From: Cylicocyclus nassatus
Taxonomy: Eukaryota > Nematoda > Chromadorea > Rhabditida > Strongylidae
Length of the DNA: 64,000 nucleotides
Assembly: GCA_958299035.1 (NCBI GenBank)
Contig: CATQJL010000112.1
Coordinates: 41,544,833-41,608,832, forward strand
Reading direction: 5' to 3'
In this document: in pieces, positions 10,407 to 20,520 of the stretch
How positions within the stretch are numbered: position 1 is the stretch's first letter
Layout of the letters: each line of letters opens with the position of its first letter
Translations under genes and position numbers: made by a program
The notes under the pieces: model-generated
Databases searched by the model: none
Told to the model about the DNA's origin: nothing
The model's input: the letters and a program-made list of their open reading frames with translations, nothing else

Positions 10407-12389
10407 TTAATCACTGTATCGTTTCTTCGATGGGTCGATCTTGAGGCGGCGTGGTGGTTGACGAATCCTTTGCGAGCGGCGACGAACAGGAGGAGGAGAC
10501 CTTCGACTGACGGATTCATCAGCGTCCCTGGGTTCGGCATTGGCCGCAGCAGTATCAGGATTTGGCAGCGCAATATCCGTGTGACTGGCGTCGGCGACAG
10601 GAACATCAACGAACACGGCGGGAGTCAACTGTCTGGGGAGCTCAAAATCCAAAAGACTGAACTCTCCCAATAGCGTGCTGGTAGCATCGGGGACTATTCG
10701 AGGACGTAGCTGGTTGGCATGGCGTTTCCATATGAATCCTTCAACTTCTACGTTGTAGAGCGAGCGTCCAATCCTTGATTGTGCAATTCCTGGGGTCCAA
10801 GTAGGCTTTGCTGGATTGCGGTAGTCGCGAGCGTAAACAGCATCATGGACATCGAAGTGTTTCTTCTTGGCTCCGTGTCTGCGGTTGTATTGAGCTTCCA
10901 TCTTAGGATTCGTTCCGGGGGAGTAGCTTGGTTTAACAGTCTGAGCGTCAGTGACCAAACGTGTGAGCGGAGTATTAATCGTTCGTCCAAGAAACATCTC
11001 GGCCGGGGAACGATTATCTGGCGAAGACGGGCAGGGCGTACACCGATAGCAGAGTAATAGCTTCGACAAGGCTTCAGAAAGGTTTCCTTCTCCCTTTAGT
11101 TTCATAATTCCTCTCTTGAAAGTTCCAACGAAGCGTTCAGCAAGTTCATTCGATTGTGGGTGAAACGGTGGCGTCCTAATATGCTTGATACTGTACTTCC
11201 TGCAGAAATCTTCGAAATACTGGGAAGAGAATTGAGTGCCGTTGTCTGAAACAAGCGTTTCTGGGAATCCAAACATGCTGAAAAAGTTTAGTAGTTCCCG
11301 TGTGGTGGCTGATGATGTTGTCGACTTCATTTCCACGATTTCGGGCCAACGGGAGTAAGCGTCCACGATGATGAGATACATGTGACCATAAAGTGGTCCA
11401 GCGAAGTCGATATGCAGGCGTTCCATCGGGCGATTGGCAATCGGCCATGGCGTTAGTTCAGCTTTTATGGGATTCTTGGCAGCAACTTGGCAATTCTGGC
11501 AACATTCCACAGTCTTCTTAACGTCCTCTTCTACACTAGGCCAGTAGACATAGTTGCGAGCAAGCAGCTTCATCCGGGTTTGTCCAGGGTGACCGTCGTG
11601 CAGCATGCGAAGAACCTTCCTCCTTAGCAGAACGGGAACGACGATCCTGGATCCGAAGAATATGCATCCGTTGTGAATAGACAGTTCCCTTTGCAAGCTT
11701 CTGTAATTGAACAACGGCGTTCCGGGAAGTGCATTTGGCCAACGTCCTGTTTGTAGGCAGTTGAACAGCTCCATCAACACTACATCTTTTTTCATGGCAG
11801 AACGTACATCTTCCACGGTAACTGGCAACTGGTCGAGTGTTTCCTCGTAAGTGGCGGAGACATCAGCTTCTATGGTAGCCATGATGACGTCTTCATCCGG
11901 CGCACTCCGGCAGGAAAGCAATCGGGAGAGAGCATCGGCCTGTCCAAACGATGTCGTAGAGCAGTACCTGATGTCGAAATCATAGGCCAGTAGCGTCAAT
12001 GACCACCGTTGAAGACGATTAGCAGTATAGGCCGGTATTCCTTTCTTGCTCCCGAAGATGGTGAGTAGAGGGCGATGGTCCGTTAACAAGGTAAATCTTC
12101 TTCCATAAAGGTAGCGGTGAAATTTCTTGACGGCAAAAACTAGGGCCAATCCCTCTTTCTCAATCTGTGAGTAGTTCTTCTCTGCGGCAGTCAAGGCACG
12201 GCTTGCGTGAGAGACGACCTTCTCCGATCCATCCGGATAGCGGTGAGAAATCACGGCTCCGATTCCATAATCTTGCGTCAGCGGCAACAATGATCGGCTT
12301 CTTAGGGTCGTAGTGGCACAGTAGAAGATCCGAGGCCAGGACATCGCGAAGGCGGGCGAAGGCTTCCTGGCACTCCTTACTCCAGACAA
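10407..12389 (-). CDS. Retrotransposon RNase H-integrase segment of pol
   Basis: This long frame has an RNase H region near its start (SQIEKEGLALVFAVKKFHRYL, then TDHRPLL), an HHCC integrase zinc finger (HDGHPGQ ... CCQNCQ) and the DDE integrase core with HIDFAGP, SDNGTQF and ELAERFVG. The C-terminal part is basic with RRRSQRIRQPPRR. It normally continues the reverse transcriptase frame, but here it lies in another frame and overlaps it at 12160..12389. The open start is therefore not a natural initiation site. No evidence of host use. Confidence 0.88.
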   Translation of the reverse strand: MSGVRSARKPSPAFAMSWPRIFYCATTTLRSRSLLPLTQDYGIGAVISHRYPDGSEKVVSHASRALTAAEKNYSQIEKEGLALVFAVKKFHRYLYGRRFTLLTDHRPLLTIFGSKKGIPAYTANRLQRWSLTLLAYDFDIRYCSTTSFGQADALSRLLSCRSAPDEDVIMATIEADVSATYEETLDQLPVTVEDVRSAMKKDVVLMELFNCLQTGRWPNALPGTPLFNYRSLQRELSIHNGCIFFGSRIVVPVLLRRKVLRMLHDGHPGQTRMKLLARNYVYWPSVEEDVKKTVECCQNCQVAAKNPIKAELTPWPIANRPMERLHIDFAGPLYGHMYLIIVDAYSRWPEIVEMKSTTSSATTRELLNFFSMFGFPETLVSDNGTQFSSQYFEDFCRKYSIKHIRTPPFHPQSNELAERFVGTFKRGIMKLKGEGNLSEALSKLLLCYRCTPCPSSPDNRSPAEMFLGRTINTPLTRLVTDAQTVKPSYSPGTNPKMEAQYNRRHGAKKKHFDVHDAVYARDYRNPAKPTWTPGIAQSRIGRSLYNVEVEGFIWKRHANQLRPRIVPDATSTLLGEFSLLDFELPRQLTPAVFVDVPVADASHTDIALPNPDTAAANAEPRDADESVSRRSPPPVRRRSQRIRQPPRRLKIDPSKKRYSD

Positions 12390-13269
12390 ACGGTGTGTCT
12401 TTCTTCTTCAAAGCGTCCAGTGGTCCGCGAAGTGAACGCATTCTTGGCACGAAAGACGAATAGAATGAAATCATTCCAAGATAAGATTCGAGCTGCTTTA
12501 TATCTTGGGGTGACGGCATATGGGCGATGGCAGAAATCCTTTCGGGATCGGGGCGTCTTCCTTCGGCATCGACAATGAATCCGAGAAATACTATACTGGA
12601 CTTACCAAAATGGCACTTTTCACGGCGAACACGCATTCCATACTCTTGAAGACGTTGGAACAGCTTGAATACGTTCGCATCATGCTCTTCATGCGTCCTT
12701 CCTGTGACCACAACATCGTCCAGATAGGCAACGGCTCCATTTATGTCGGCAGTGATGTTGCTCATCAGCGATTGAAAGATTCCAGGAGCACTTTTCACAC
12801 CAAACGGGAGGCGGTTGTAGCGGAAAAGTCCTCTTGACGTGTTAATGGTCAGCAACTCTTTGCTTTCGTCGTCCATTTCTACTTGCAGATAAGCGTCACG
12901 CAGGTCGATATTGGTGAAGACTGTTCCTCCATTTAGTTCGGTAAAAACGTCTTCAGCGGTTGGTAGGGGGTGTCGATTCAGCTCCAATGCGTCATTTAAT
13001 CCGGTGGAATAGTCTGCACAGATGCGCACTGTTCCATTCTTCTTCTTGACGGGTACGATAGGAGCAGCCCACTGTGAGTAATCGACAGGTGACAATACTC
13101 CAATAGCGACAAGGCGGTCCAATTCTGCGTTGACGAGCGGTTTTACGGCAAACGGAACCTTTCGTTTGGGCACGAAGACGGGCGTGGCATCCTTCTTTAG
13201 TACGAGGTGAGCTTTGAACTTGTTGACATGTCCTAACTCATCTTTGAAAACTTCTGGAAACTCAGCCAT
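12160..13269 (-). CDS. Retrotransposon reverse transcriptase segment of pol
   Basis: Reverse transcriptase blocks are clear: TNIDLRDAYLQV near residues 119-130, RYNRLPFGVKSAPG near 150-163, and the catalytic YLDD at about 182-185. The connection domain and early RNase H (PIIVAADA) follow, after which the frame turns nonsensical near 12275. This frame is in phase with the upstream gag-protease frame, separated by one TAA at 13276..13278. The boundary is therefore either a readthrough-type stop or a nonsense mutation. Confidence 0.88.
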   Translation of the reverse strand: MAEFPEVFKDELGHVNKFKAHLVLKKDATPVFVPKRKVPFAVKPLVNAELDRLVAIGVLSPVDYSQWAAPIVPVKKKNGTVRICADYSTGLNDALELNRHPLPTAEDVFTELNGGTVFTNIDLRDAYLQVEMDDESKELLTINTSRGLFRYNRLPFGVKSAPGIFQSLMSNITADINGAVAYLDDVVVTGRTHEEHDANVFKLFQRLQEYGMRVRREKCHFGKSSIVFLGFIVDAEGRRPDPERISAIAHMPSPQDIKQLESYLGMISFYSSFVPRMRSLRGPLDALKKKDTPFVWSKECQEAFARLRDVLASDLLLCHYDPKKPIIVAADARLWNRSRDFSPLSGWIGEGRLSRKPCLDCRREELLTD

Positions 13270-13275
13270 AAGGCG

Positions 13276-14352
13276 TTAGTCCAGCACCGAAGAGGCATCC
13301 ACGACACAGCAAATAGCAGATAAAGCATCTCGGAAGGGCGGCAGCTGTTGAAGCACATCCATTCCTAGCAAACACAGGTCTTTTGTAATGTAAAATAATC
13401 CCTCACCATCAAATCCATTGCATGTGAACGGCATTTCATGAACTCCATACACTTCGATCAGCGATCCATTTGCAGCTCTCAATTCGGCAGGAGCGGCCTT
13501 CAGGGTTGGTGAGCCTAATTCCATCCACGTCCTGCGGTTGATTGTCGATACGTCAGCACCGGTGTCTAGTTGCATCTTCACGTTCAGGTTATTCAGCTTG
13601 ATATTCACGTAGCGACGGTGGGAGTTCAGCACGTTCAACTTCACAACTTTCTTCATGGAACGGCGGACTGGTCTGTTCCTTGACGGGCAGTTGTTGGCCC
13701 AGTGTCCTTTATTTCCACAGATATAGCACGCGTCATCACGGCGGAAACGTCCAGGCGGATCCTTGCTATCAGATGGGCGTCGGGTACGTTGCGGCTGGGG
13801 TCGGCGTTGCTTCTTCTTACGGACAGGAGCGACGGCTTGAGCTTGAGCGGGCGTAGGCGGTACAGATCCGATAAGGGCAGCATCCTTCTGCACAGACTGG
13901 TAGGCGTTATAGTCGGCAATCAAGTCTTGCAGCTTGAATGTATCGTTTTCGGCATCCAGTTTGCTCAGTAATCTGGCTCTTATTGGCGAATCGCACGGTG
14001 ATTGCAATCCCATAACGAAAAGTAGGCATTTTAACGGGTCACCTCTCATTTCGTCAGCTTTGGCGTCGACCAGCATCTTGTTGATTCGGGCAGCGTAGGA
14101 CTCGATATCCTCTGCGGGGTCTTTAACGACATGCAAACAGTTCCATCGACGTCGAAATAGCGTTGTCTTCTCTCCAAACAATGATGTCAATATTCTTGTG
14201 AGTTCTTGAAATGACAGCTCTAATGGTAATTTCGGTGCCAGATGTCCTCTTAATTTGGCGTGTGTGGCGTTATCGAGTTTCGCGGATAAGAGTGAGCAGC
14301 GGTCTTTCTCTGGCATTGATGTAGGAACGATTGCAGCCGCTCTCGGGATCAT
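13276..14352 (-). CDS. Retrotransposon gag C-terminal part and protease
   Basis: The frame contains a CCHC zinc knuckle (CYICGNKGHWANNC, about residues 208-221) after an Arg/Pro-rich basic region. An aspartic protease signature (LDTGADVSTI) follows at about 260-270. The N-terminal capsid-like part is alpha-helical in character (ARLLSKLDAENDTFKLQDLI). The frame starts inside gag; the true N-terminal segment is in another frame upstream. Confidence 0.85.
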   Translation of the reverse strand: MIPRAAAIVPTSMPEKDRCSLLSAKLDNATHAKLRGHLAPKLPLELSFQELTRILTSLFGEKTTLFRRRWNCLHVVKDPAEDIESYAARINKMLVDAKADEMRGDPLKCLLFVMGLQSPCDSPIRARLLSKLDAENDTFKLQDLIADYNAYQSVQKDAALIGSVPPTPAQAQAVAPVRKKKQRRPQPQRTRRPSDSKDPPGRFRRDDACYICGNKGHWANNCPSRNRPVRRSMKKVVKLNVLNSHRRYVNIKLNNLNVKMQLDTGADVSTINRRTWMELGSPTLKAAPAELRAANGSLIEVYGVHEMPFTCNGFDGEGLFYITKDLCLLGMDVLQQLPPFRDALSAICCVVDASSVLD

Positions 14353-14569
14353 AGGTGAAATATGGTATTCGTGACGAGAGTGCGGAGAAATCGGCTAATG
14401 TCGGTGGGGTAGGAGGATGTTGCAGTCGTTGTAGTAGTTCCTGGTTGGTCTTCATGAGAGCAGTGTTCTGTTCCATTAGCTGTTGGAACATTTGCTCCAG
14501 TGATGCTGTCGATGTAGTCGTCATCTTCAATTCTTGTTCGGTGGGTTGGTTCGGGTAGTCTTTTTCCAC
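14270..14569 (-). CDS. Retrotransposon gag N-terminal part
   Basis: The frame has a coiled-coil-like Gln/Leu-rich segment (LEQMFQQLMEQNTALMKTN), then SRIPYFTYDPESG, a pattern common at the start of the capsid region in Gypsy elements. After about 14330 the frame continues into unrelated residues while the gag sequence resumes in the frame at 14352, so a frame disruption lies there. A few residues expected between the two may be missing. Confidence 0.65.
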   Translation of the reverse strand: MEKDYPNQPTEQELKMTTTSTASLEQMFQQLMEQNTALMKTNQELLQRLQHPPTPPTLADFSALSSRIPYFTYDPESGCNRSYINARERPLLTLIRETR

Positions 14570-14682
14570 GCGATCCGTTTGCTGATCGCCAGTTGTTGTG
14601 GTCTTCTATCTTTCTGTGGAGTCGGGACACGAATAACAGCAGTGCTTTATCGGCGACTGGTACAATGACAGACCAGGAATGG

Positions 14683-14832
14683 AGAAATGGAAGAATGAAG
14701 AATGAAGAATGAAGAATGAATATTACCGCAAAAGGAAGCTCTTATATAGTCCTCTAAGGATTGTTGTAAACAACACAAGAGATATATACAACAGAGGTTC
14801 ATTTACTACCAGCCTAATACCACTCTACAACA
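14683..14832 (-). repeat. 5' LTR of the Gypsy-type element
   Basis: This copy matches 10243..10392 at 149 of 150 positions. The primer-binding region should lie just inside, in the segment 14640..14682 on the minus strand. I could not match it with confidence to a tRNA 3' end. Confidence 0.9.
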
Positions 14833-14966
14833 GTCTAGTTCAAACTTTTCTTTATTCTGAGAACTGAAGCCAAGGGCTCACGAGCATGACTGCGTATTCC
14901 CAATTCATCCCGCTTGAAACTTTTGGTAGATGACAGAAAATGAAGCAAAATATATACGTATTTACT

Positions 14967-15056
14967 TAGTGCGCGCGAAAGGGGCGTTCCGACTCTTTCT
15001 GGCGCTTTTAGGCTTTTTTTTTCTGTTTTTGGGTTTTTTTTGGCGAAGTGTGAAGG
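14967..15056. repeat. Inverted flank of the LTR element, right arm
   Basis: A T-rich segment with CGAAAGGGGCGTT and TGGCGCTTTTAGG. It is the diverged reverse complement of 10001..10100 on the other side of the LTR element. Confidence 0.5.
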
Positions 15057-16276
15057 GTCCAACAAGATAGCGTTCAGTATGATGAAGCGGCGGTGTTGAC
15101 GATATTCGATCCCCAACACTAATATTTCCTAACTATTCAACCATATGCAAATACATGTACGATTATTTGCGGATATGTGACGAGCTCAGTTACTGATCAC
15201 AACATTACGCACTCTCAATAGCGCCACTCAAAACATAAGGTTGTTAGTTGAACATGATTTGAACTTAGGCTATGCAGAGGTTCTCCAAATGTATCCAGCT
15301 GATAATGCTACTAGAGACTACGGCACGTGCTAAGCCTGTTTTAATTGACCCGAAGACGGATCCGGGGTGAATCCCGGCTATGATCAACAATTAGGATTGT
15401 CGCTATCTGCTCCAGGAGTTCCTGTTTCTCCACTCCACAGCTCTATTTTTATCTACCTTCTGGTTCGATAGTAGGTGATAAGCTAACATTAACAAACGAA
15501 ATTGAATCGACAATTGGATCCAGCAAATCATAATGAGAAAGGACCCTTTACACTTCGGTGTCCAAAGAGTAGGCATACGAAGTGTCTAATGGTTCATGAA
15601 CAGAGATTGCTATCTATTAAGCAAATGGAAATGAGTAATGAAAACAGCATGCACATCTGAAAGATAAGCCAACATGCAAACAGTTAATGGTCTAATAAAG
15701 AAAGGTGCAATATAACATCATCAACTTTTGAAGTTGTTTACTAGCAATTTATGAACTACTCCCTGATTTGGGAGAATCGATGAAAAATGAGAAACACCGT
15801 AAAACTCAAAAACACCGATTACGAAAAGCCCACAGCGTGAACAAAAGAGCAAGTGATTCAAAAAAGAATATCTAGCTGATCCAAGCCATGATGAAATGAG
15901 AGGACGTTTACACCAAAAATTCATATGTAATATGCAGTCGTGCCGGTACATTAAGTTTTGGCAAAAGTTCAAAAACAACAATAGAGCGCAAGAAATCACA
16001 CAGGAGCGCGTTATTATTTATCAAAATTGGAGCAATTCTTTGTCAAACGTATTATGCGATTCTCAAGGAAACAGGGATCGTGCGAGCCGAAATTTTATCG
16101 TTTAGTTACAGATGATTTCCACAACATTTTGTGAACACATCGTAATCGTTAAATGCTCTCATCCAAATGAATGCTTATGCTCTTGCATGTGCAGTTTCTA
16201 TCTCTTCCTCCTCTCCGGTTCAACACATAAATGTCTTAATAATAAATCTCTTTGATTCAAGTTTAGGTGAATATCC
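15057..16276. other. Intergenic DNA upstream of metaxin
   Basis: Short open frames only, with no recognised domain, repeat structure or RNA gene. The metaxin promoter presumably lies in the last few hundred bases, but no motif can be defended. No clear trans-splice acceptor was seen apart from a weak gtttag about 10 bases before the ATG. Confidence 0.4.
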
Positions 16277-19200
16277 ATGGAACTACACGTCTGGCCGGCA
16301 GATTTCGGTCTGCCCTCGATTGATGTCAGCTGCCTGCAATTTTTGGTGGGCCATATTACCAAGCCCATTTTTTGGCAATTACAGCACTACCCCTTCTAGG
16401 CTTGTGCCAAAATGTGCGCCAGTCCTGTTTCAGTAGTATACTCTTCAAGTCCATGGAACTCACCAACTGGTAAGTACCTGCAGCATAGCGCATCCTTTTT
16501 CTTTTCAAAAAAGTTTACAGCACAGCAGTACTAGGTTTTTATTTATACCCTGTGCTGGAGTTATCCCGAAGATGAAGTTAGACTCGTTCGATGTAATAAG
16601 GAGTTATCCAAAGAGCATCATTGCGCTGCAATTCTAGTTTTTCTCTCCGATTTTTAGAAATTTTATCCCATGAGGCAATTCATTGTTTTCTGACAGTCGT
16701 GACCCACAGTTGTGATCCACATATGTATCTCTGTATCTCTGTAAATAGTGCAGAGCTACGTTTTTATTTGTGAAGGCTATTGTGACAAGAAGTGAGACGC
16801 ATCATTTTGCACAGATCAGCAGAGTGTAGACGCGTAAAAGTTAAGCTAATCTCCATCATATTTTTATTTATCTGCTCACAAATGGAACCAGGAACTTCCG
16901 GCTAGTATCAAAGCCGACATAAAATGATAAAGCGAGGTCATTACCTTTGATTCGATGTTTCCTTCGCTTTGATAGAAAGTAATCACGATTCCATAGCGTT
17001 CTGTTGACATTCTCGTACCATTTTACTGCGAGTGTTTTCGACTCTTTCCAGGAGAGTATCCAGTCATGGTCGACACTTCAACCCAGTCAAAACCGATAAT
17101 TGATTTTGACAAGTCGGTGGTTATTTTCTTACTAAATTCGGTTTGTTTGCAAGGATGTTGCTTACCTTTTTCTACTAATAAGGAAAGCTTATATTTGTGC
17201 ATATGAACATAAGACATGATATAGTAGAAATTTCTACCGCGGTTTTTCACTAATACTGTTAACAAAGTATTTATGTCAGATTTTTTGATCACATATTCAC
17301 ATTTTCAGATCTTTTGTAAATGCTTTGCTATTAAGGTTTGTAGAGGTACTGCGAAAGAGTGGGCAGGAAGTGGTGATCGATGCTGAACTGACAGCTTCTG
17401 AAAAGTCGCAGATTGACGCTTTTAGCTGCTACTTACAACAGTACCTCAATCCCGCTGTGGTTCGTTCTTAATGTTGTCATTCATTTCGATAATTGTTTAG
17501 GCTTTAGTTGTACACATTCTGGTTGGATGACTTGAACTACAGTACTGTGACACACCATTGGTACTCCTCTCGTCTATCGTTCCCATACAATATGTACTAT
17601 CTGGAAAAACACAGAAAGCGCGTACAACGGTTTCTTTCTGAAAAGACGGTCACAGTGATAATGAAGGATGGATTAGAGGTAACTAGATGGCAAACCCGGC
17701 TCCGCCCGGGACCAAACTTTGCACACATACACTTCGGGGCAGGGAGCGTGTCATAGTCCACTTTTCGTTATCGATCGATATCGATTTTATCGATTTTTTG
17801 CAAAATTTGAGCTAGGGGGCTAGGATTTTGCACAGGGGGGTAATCGAGCATGCTGATCAACCCCTCCGGGGTCAACCCCTCCGGGGTCAACCCCTCCGGG
17901 GTGATCAGCATGCTCGATTACCCCCCTGTGCAAAATCCTAGCCCCCTAGCTCAAATTTTGCAAAAAATCGATAAAATCGATATCGATCGATAACGAAAAG
18001 TAGCCTATGACACGCTCCCTGCCCCGAAGTGTATGTGTGCCAAGTTTGGTCCAAATCGGTTCAGAAATAAAAATTTCTATTCCGCACATACGTACAGACA
18101 GACAGACAGACAGACATTCAGCTTTATATATAAGATGTTCGCATCTTTAGACGTTCACGGCAGTTTTCTTTCCTTCCTTTTCGGTGGACCTTTGTCATGC
18201 ACGATACACGATTTTTCTCGAGTCGAAAAAAAAAAGAATTCGTTCACCGCGAACTCCATCGCCTCCGCGTTTTTGCTTGCGCGACACCAGAGCTAAAAAT
18301 CCGTAGTATGCCATTTCCGAATCGCTCACAGATTGAGCATGACATCTGCCCGATGTCTCCTATTTTTTTACAAGAACTTTGTATCTGGACCTGTTTGTAA
18401 ATCAAGACTATTGTCTGCGAGACATTCAAAGCATTGTCGTCATGACTTCTGTTTCATTTAGTGGTTTAGGCTTTGAACATGCTTTCTGCGAAGCTTGGTG
18501 ACAACAAGTTCTTCTGTGGTAACAAGTGAGTGACGCTATCCCTGATTTATCTGTAAAGGCCTTATTCCAGACCGAGCTCTTTGGATGCTCTTGTTTTCGG
18601 CTATTTGGCGCCACTTCTGCGCTTACCCCTTCCGAATGATAGGTTACAGCTGCACTTGAGAGCATGCCCAAACCTGGTCAGTATGCAGATTGCAGCTTCT
18701 CCCACACTTGCTAAATTCCCTCTGCACGCTTAGGTACGCTTTGTGGAACAAGTTGCTTCAATCTATCTGCCTCCATCCGAAGAACAACTGCGGAGACAAA
18801 AAGCAGAAAGAAAAATGTGGGAGAATCGTTTACAGAAGGCTGAGAAGGCTAAAGAGGCAGAAAAGGTGTAATCACTCATAAAGATGAAATTACATTTATG
18901 AATTCTTCCAGTTCAGGCCGCCTCGGCGGAAGCCAGCCAGCCGCAGGATGACTTGCCATTGCGTGACACTATTTTATTTGGACTGGGAGCAATCACTCTT
19001 TCCCTATTATTCGCTGTTCATTCCGGCATCATTCAAGTGAGCATGACTTCGAGCCATGGAGTACTACTCTAAGGCCGTCTCGAGAACTGCCGCGTGCCAG
19101 CGCCGTGTCGGAACCGAATGAACGCACCCTGGATTGGCTGGTCGACGTTTTGCCATGAACACTAGCACGGCGCTGGTAAGGGCACCCTGGACACAGCCTC

Positions 19201-19289
19201 AGCTTCACCAGTTTTGACTGAAATTCTCTTCAACTTTAAAATTTTTTAAGGTTGTCGTGGAAGAGGATGAACAAGCTATTCCAGAGTGA
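16277..19289 (+). CDS. mtx-1: Metaxin-1 homolog
   Basis: Ten exons: 16277..16345, 16400..16469, 17052..17112, 17336..17459, 17508..17678, 18470..18525, 18571..18676, 18734..18865, 18917..19036, 19251..19289. Total 948 bp, 315 residues, all phases compatible. Metaxins sit in the outer mitochondrial membrane, cooperate with the SAM import/assembly machinery and in nematodes also serve as motor adaptors. The protein starts [17 protein letters not shown], the thioredoxin-like GST-N part. The GST-C part shows [47 protein letters not shown] and [15 protein letters not shown] basic coiled segment precedes a C-terminal membrane anchor ([20 protein letters not shown]), then an acidic tail. Exons 4 and 10 use ttaag-type acceptors. 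Intron 5 (791 bp) hosts a palindromic element. Exon limits in intron 4 rest on phase and homology. Confidence 0.95.
17683..18135. mobile_element. SINE-like palindromic element in metaxin intron 5
   Basis: It starts near ACTAGATGGCAAACCCGGCT and ends CATTCAGCTTTATATATAAG after a run of CAGA repeats. The middle is a large palindrome around three tandem copies of CCCCTCCGGGGTCAA, with arms containing GATCAGCATGCTCGATTACC and ATCGATATCGATCGATAACG. The second copy at 31592..32312 has the same ends. A CCCGGCT start with a microsatellite-like A/T tail recalls RTE-derived short elements. Class assignment is inference. Confidence 0.65.
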
Positions 19290-19375
19290 AAACATGAGAA
19301 CGCATGAGAGTCACTAGATCATCTATAGGTTTAAAGCGGAATTTTTAGTAGTTTCTGCCTCTTTTGAGAGGTCTG

Positions 19376-19381
19376 AATAAA
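19376..19381 (+). terminator. Polyadenylation signal of metaxin
   Basis: AATAAA lies 87 bases after the metaxin stop codon, the first canonical signal on that strand and a typical distance for a nematode 3' UTR. Confidence 0.6.
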
Positions 19382-20519
19382 AATTAGTGGCTGATGCGTT
19401 GAGTAACCATCCATTGCACCTGTACTGTGTATAGATCAGATTCAATATTGTTCTCTGTGAAAGCAGCAGCTTCGTTTGAGAATAAAAGTGGACTTTCTTC
19501 TGAGATTGCATCAAGAATTCCCCGTGCCCAACATAGGACATATGGAGATTCCAACACATGGTATTTCTTGAACCTTCTGATCACATGTTACAAAAAGTCG
19601 AATTAAGCGTGCAATTTATCACCGGTAGAAGGAGAATTTGAAGCAGCACAAATATGAATTAAAGTGAGTGAGACGAGTAGGAACGACTATCCACCGCGAA
19701 GGGCCAGTACCAAATGCAGAACAGAACCTCCAGCAACCTAAAAACCAAAGTGCTATACTCATCAAACTTTTCGTGAAGCTACTAACAAATAATCTCAAGC
19801 AAAAGCTCCATTGACTGCTTGACTTATTATCATTGACTGCTGTTTTTCTCATATAGAGCTTGTTTCAGAACACGAATTATGAGTGAAAGCGACCAAAGTT
19901 ATCACAAATTCTCATTTATGGTCAGTAATGGCGTAACTCTCACGCCATTGTCGAAATTTAGAAGAAATACAACTTGGAAAACGAATGCAGCCGATCCCGC
20001 GTATTGTTGAAACAGTATTTGAAAATTTAATGAATACAAGGAAACAATGCAATTTTTCTAGTCGTGGTCATTGCTTTTAGGGTGCAGTTAAGCTTATGCA
20101 CCCTATAAGCAATGACCAGGGGTAGAAAAGATACTATATTACGAGATAGCTTCCACAGCCAGGCTCGGCACGAGCTGGCACCATGGAAATTTCAAAACGA
20201 AGTTTCCTTTGACCCTAAACCCTAAACGTAAAAACCCTAAAAAACGAACCGTCGACCAAAAAGTCGCAATTCTTGTGTCTTTGGCCACAAAAATGATATC
20301 CCCTTTATTTTTGTCCCGAAAACGATATCCAGCTCGACCCGGCGCCAACCGTTTCGAGCCCTGTGTACACCTGGGCAACATCAGTGTGATTTAGATTCAC
20401 TCAACATCATAATCCTGTTGCTGTTGTTTTATGAATGTTGGTTCCACAAGATGATACATGATGATATGTACGATTTTCAAGGATAAAAATCAAATATGAA
20501 TTTTGTAAGCAAGGGACAG
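19382..20519. other. Intergenic DNA between metaxin and unc-73, first part
   Basis: Only short open frames, none recognised. It contains a short tract of CCCTAAACCCTAAAC-like sequence near 20214 (too short to be a telomere) and the hairpin listed at 20065..20118. Confidence 0.4.
20065..20118. ncRNA. MicroRNA-like hairpin candidate
   Basis: Two 22-base arms (20065..20086 and 20097..20118) are reverse complements with a single mismatch, separated by a 10-base loop. Pairing extends partly a few more bases outward (CTA/TAG). Arm length, near-perfect pairing and a small loop are compatible with a pre-microRNA, but a short palindromic transposon relic is equally possible. No expression evidence is available. 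Confidence 0.3.
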
Positions 20520-20520
20520 A

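Larger units (their letters stand above)
10243..14832 (-). mobile_element. Ty3/Gypsy-type LTR retrotransposon
   Basis: A 4.6 kb element read on the minus strand. It has two 150-bp LTRs (10243..10392 and 14683..14832) differing at one base, which implies a recent insertion. Each LTR begins TGTTGTAGAG on the coding strand, and the downstream one is preceded by a purine-rich tract (AAGGAGGGAGA). Gene order is gag, protease, reverse transcriptase, RNase H, integrase, as in Ty3/Gypsy elements. No env-like frame is visible. Coding is interrupted at three places: a frame change near 14330, an in-frame TAA at 13276..13278 and a frame change near 12275. No target-site duplication was found at the outer edges. 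Confidence 0.92.

Noticed and set aside
17508..17756. Plus-strand open frame running to 17756 as a separate small gene.
   Set aside because: It is metaxin exon 5 read through its donor (GAG|gtaact at 17678) into the intronic palindrome.
20213..20232. CCCTAAACCCTAAAC as a telomeric repeat.
   Set aside because: Only two imperfect units inside ordinary sequence; nematode telomeres are TTAGGC repeats.
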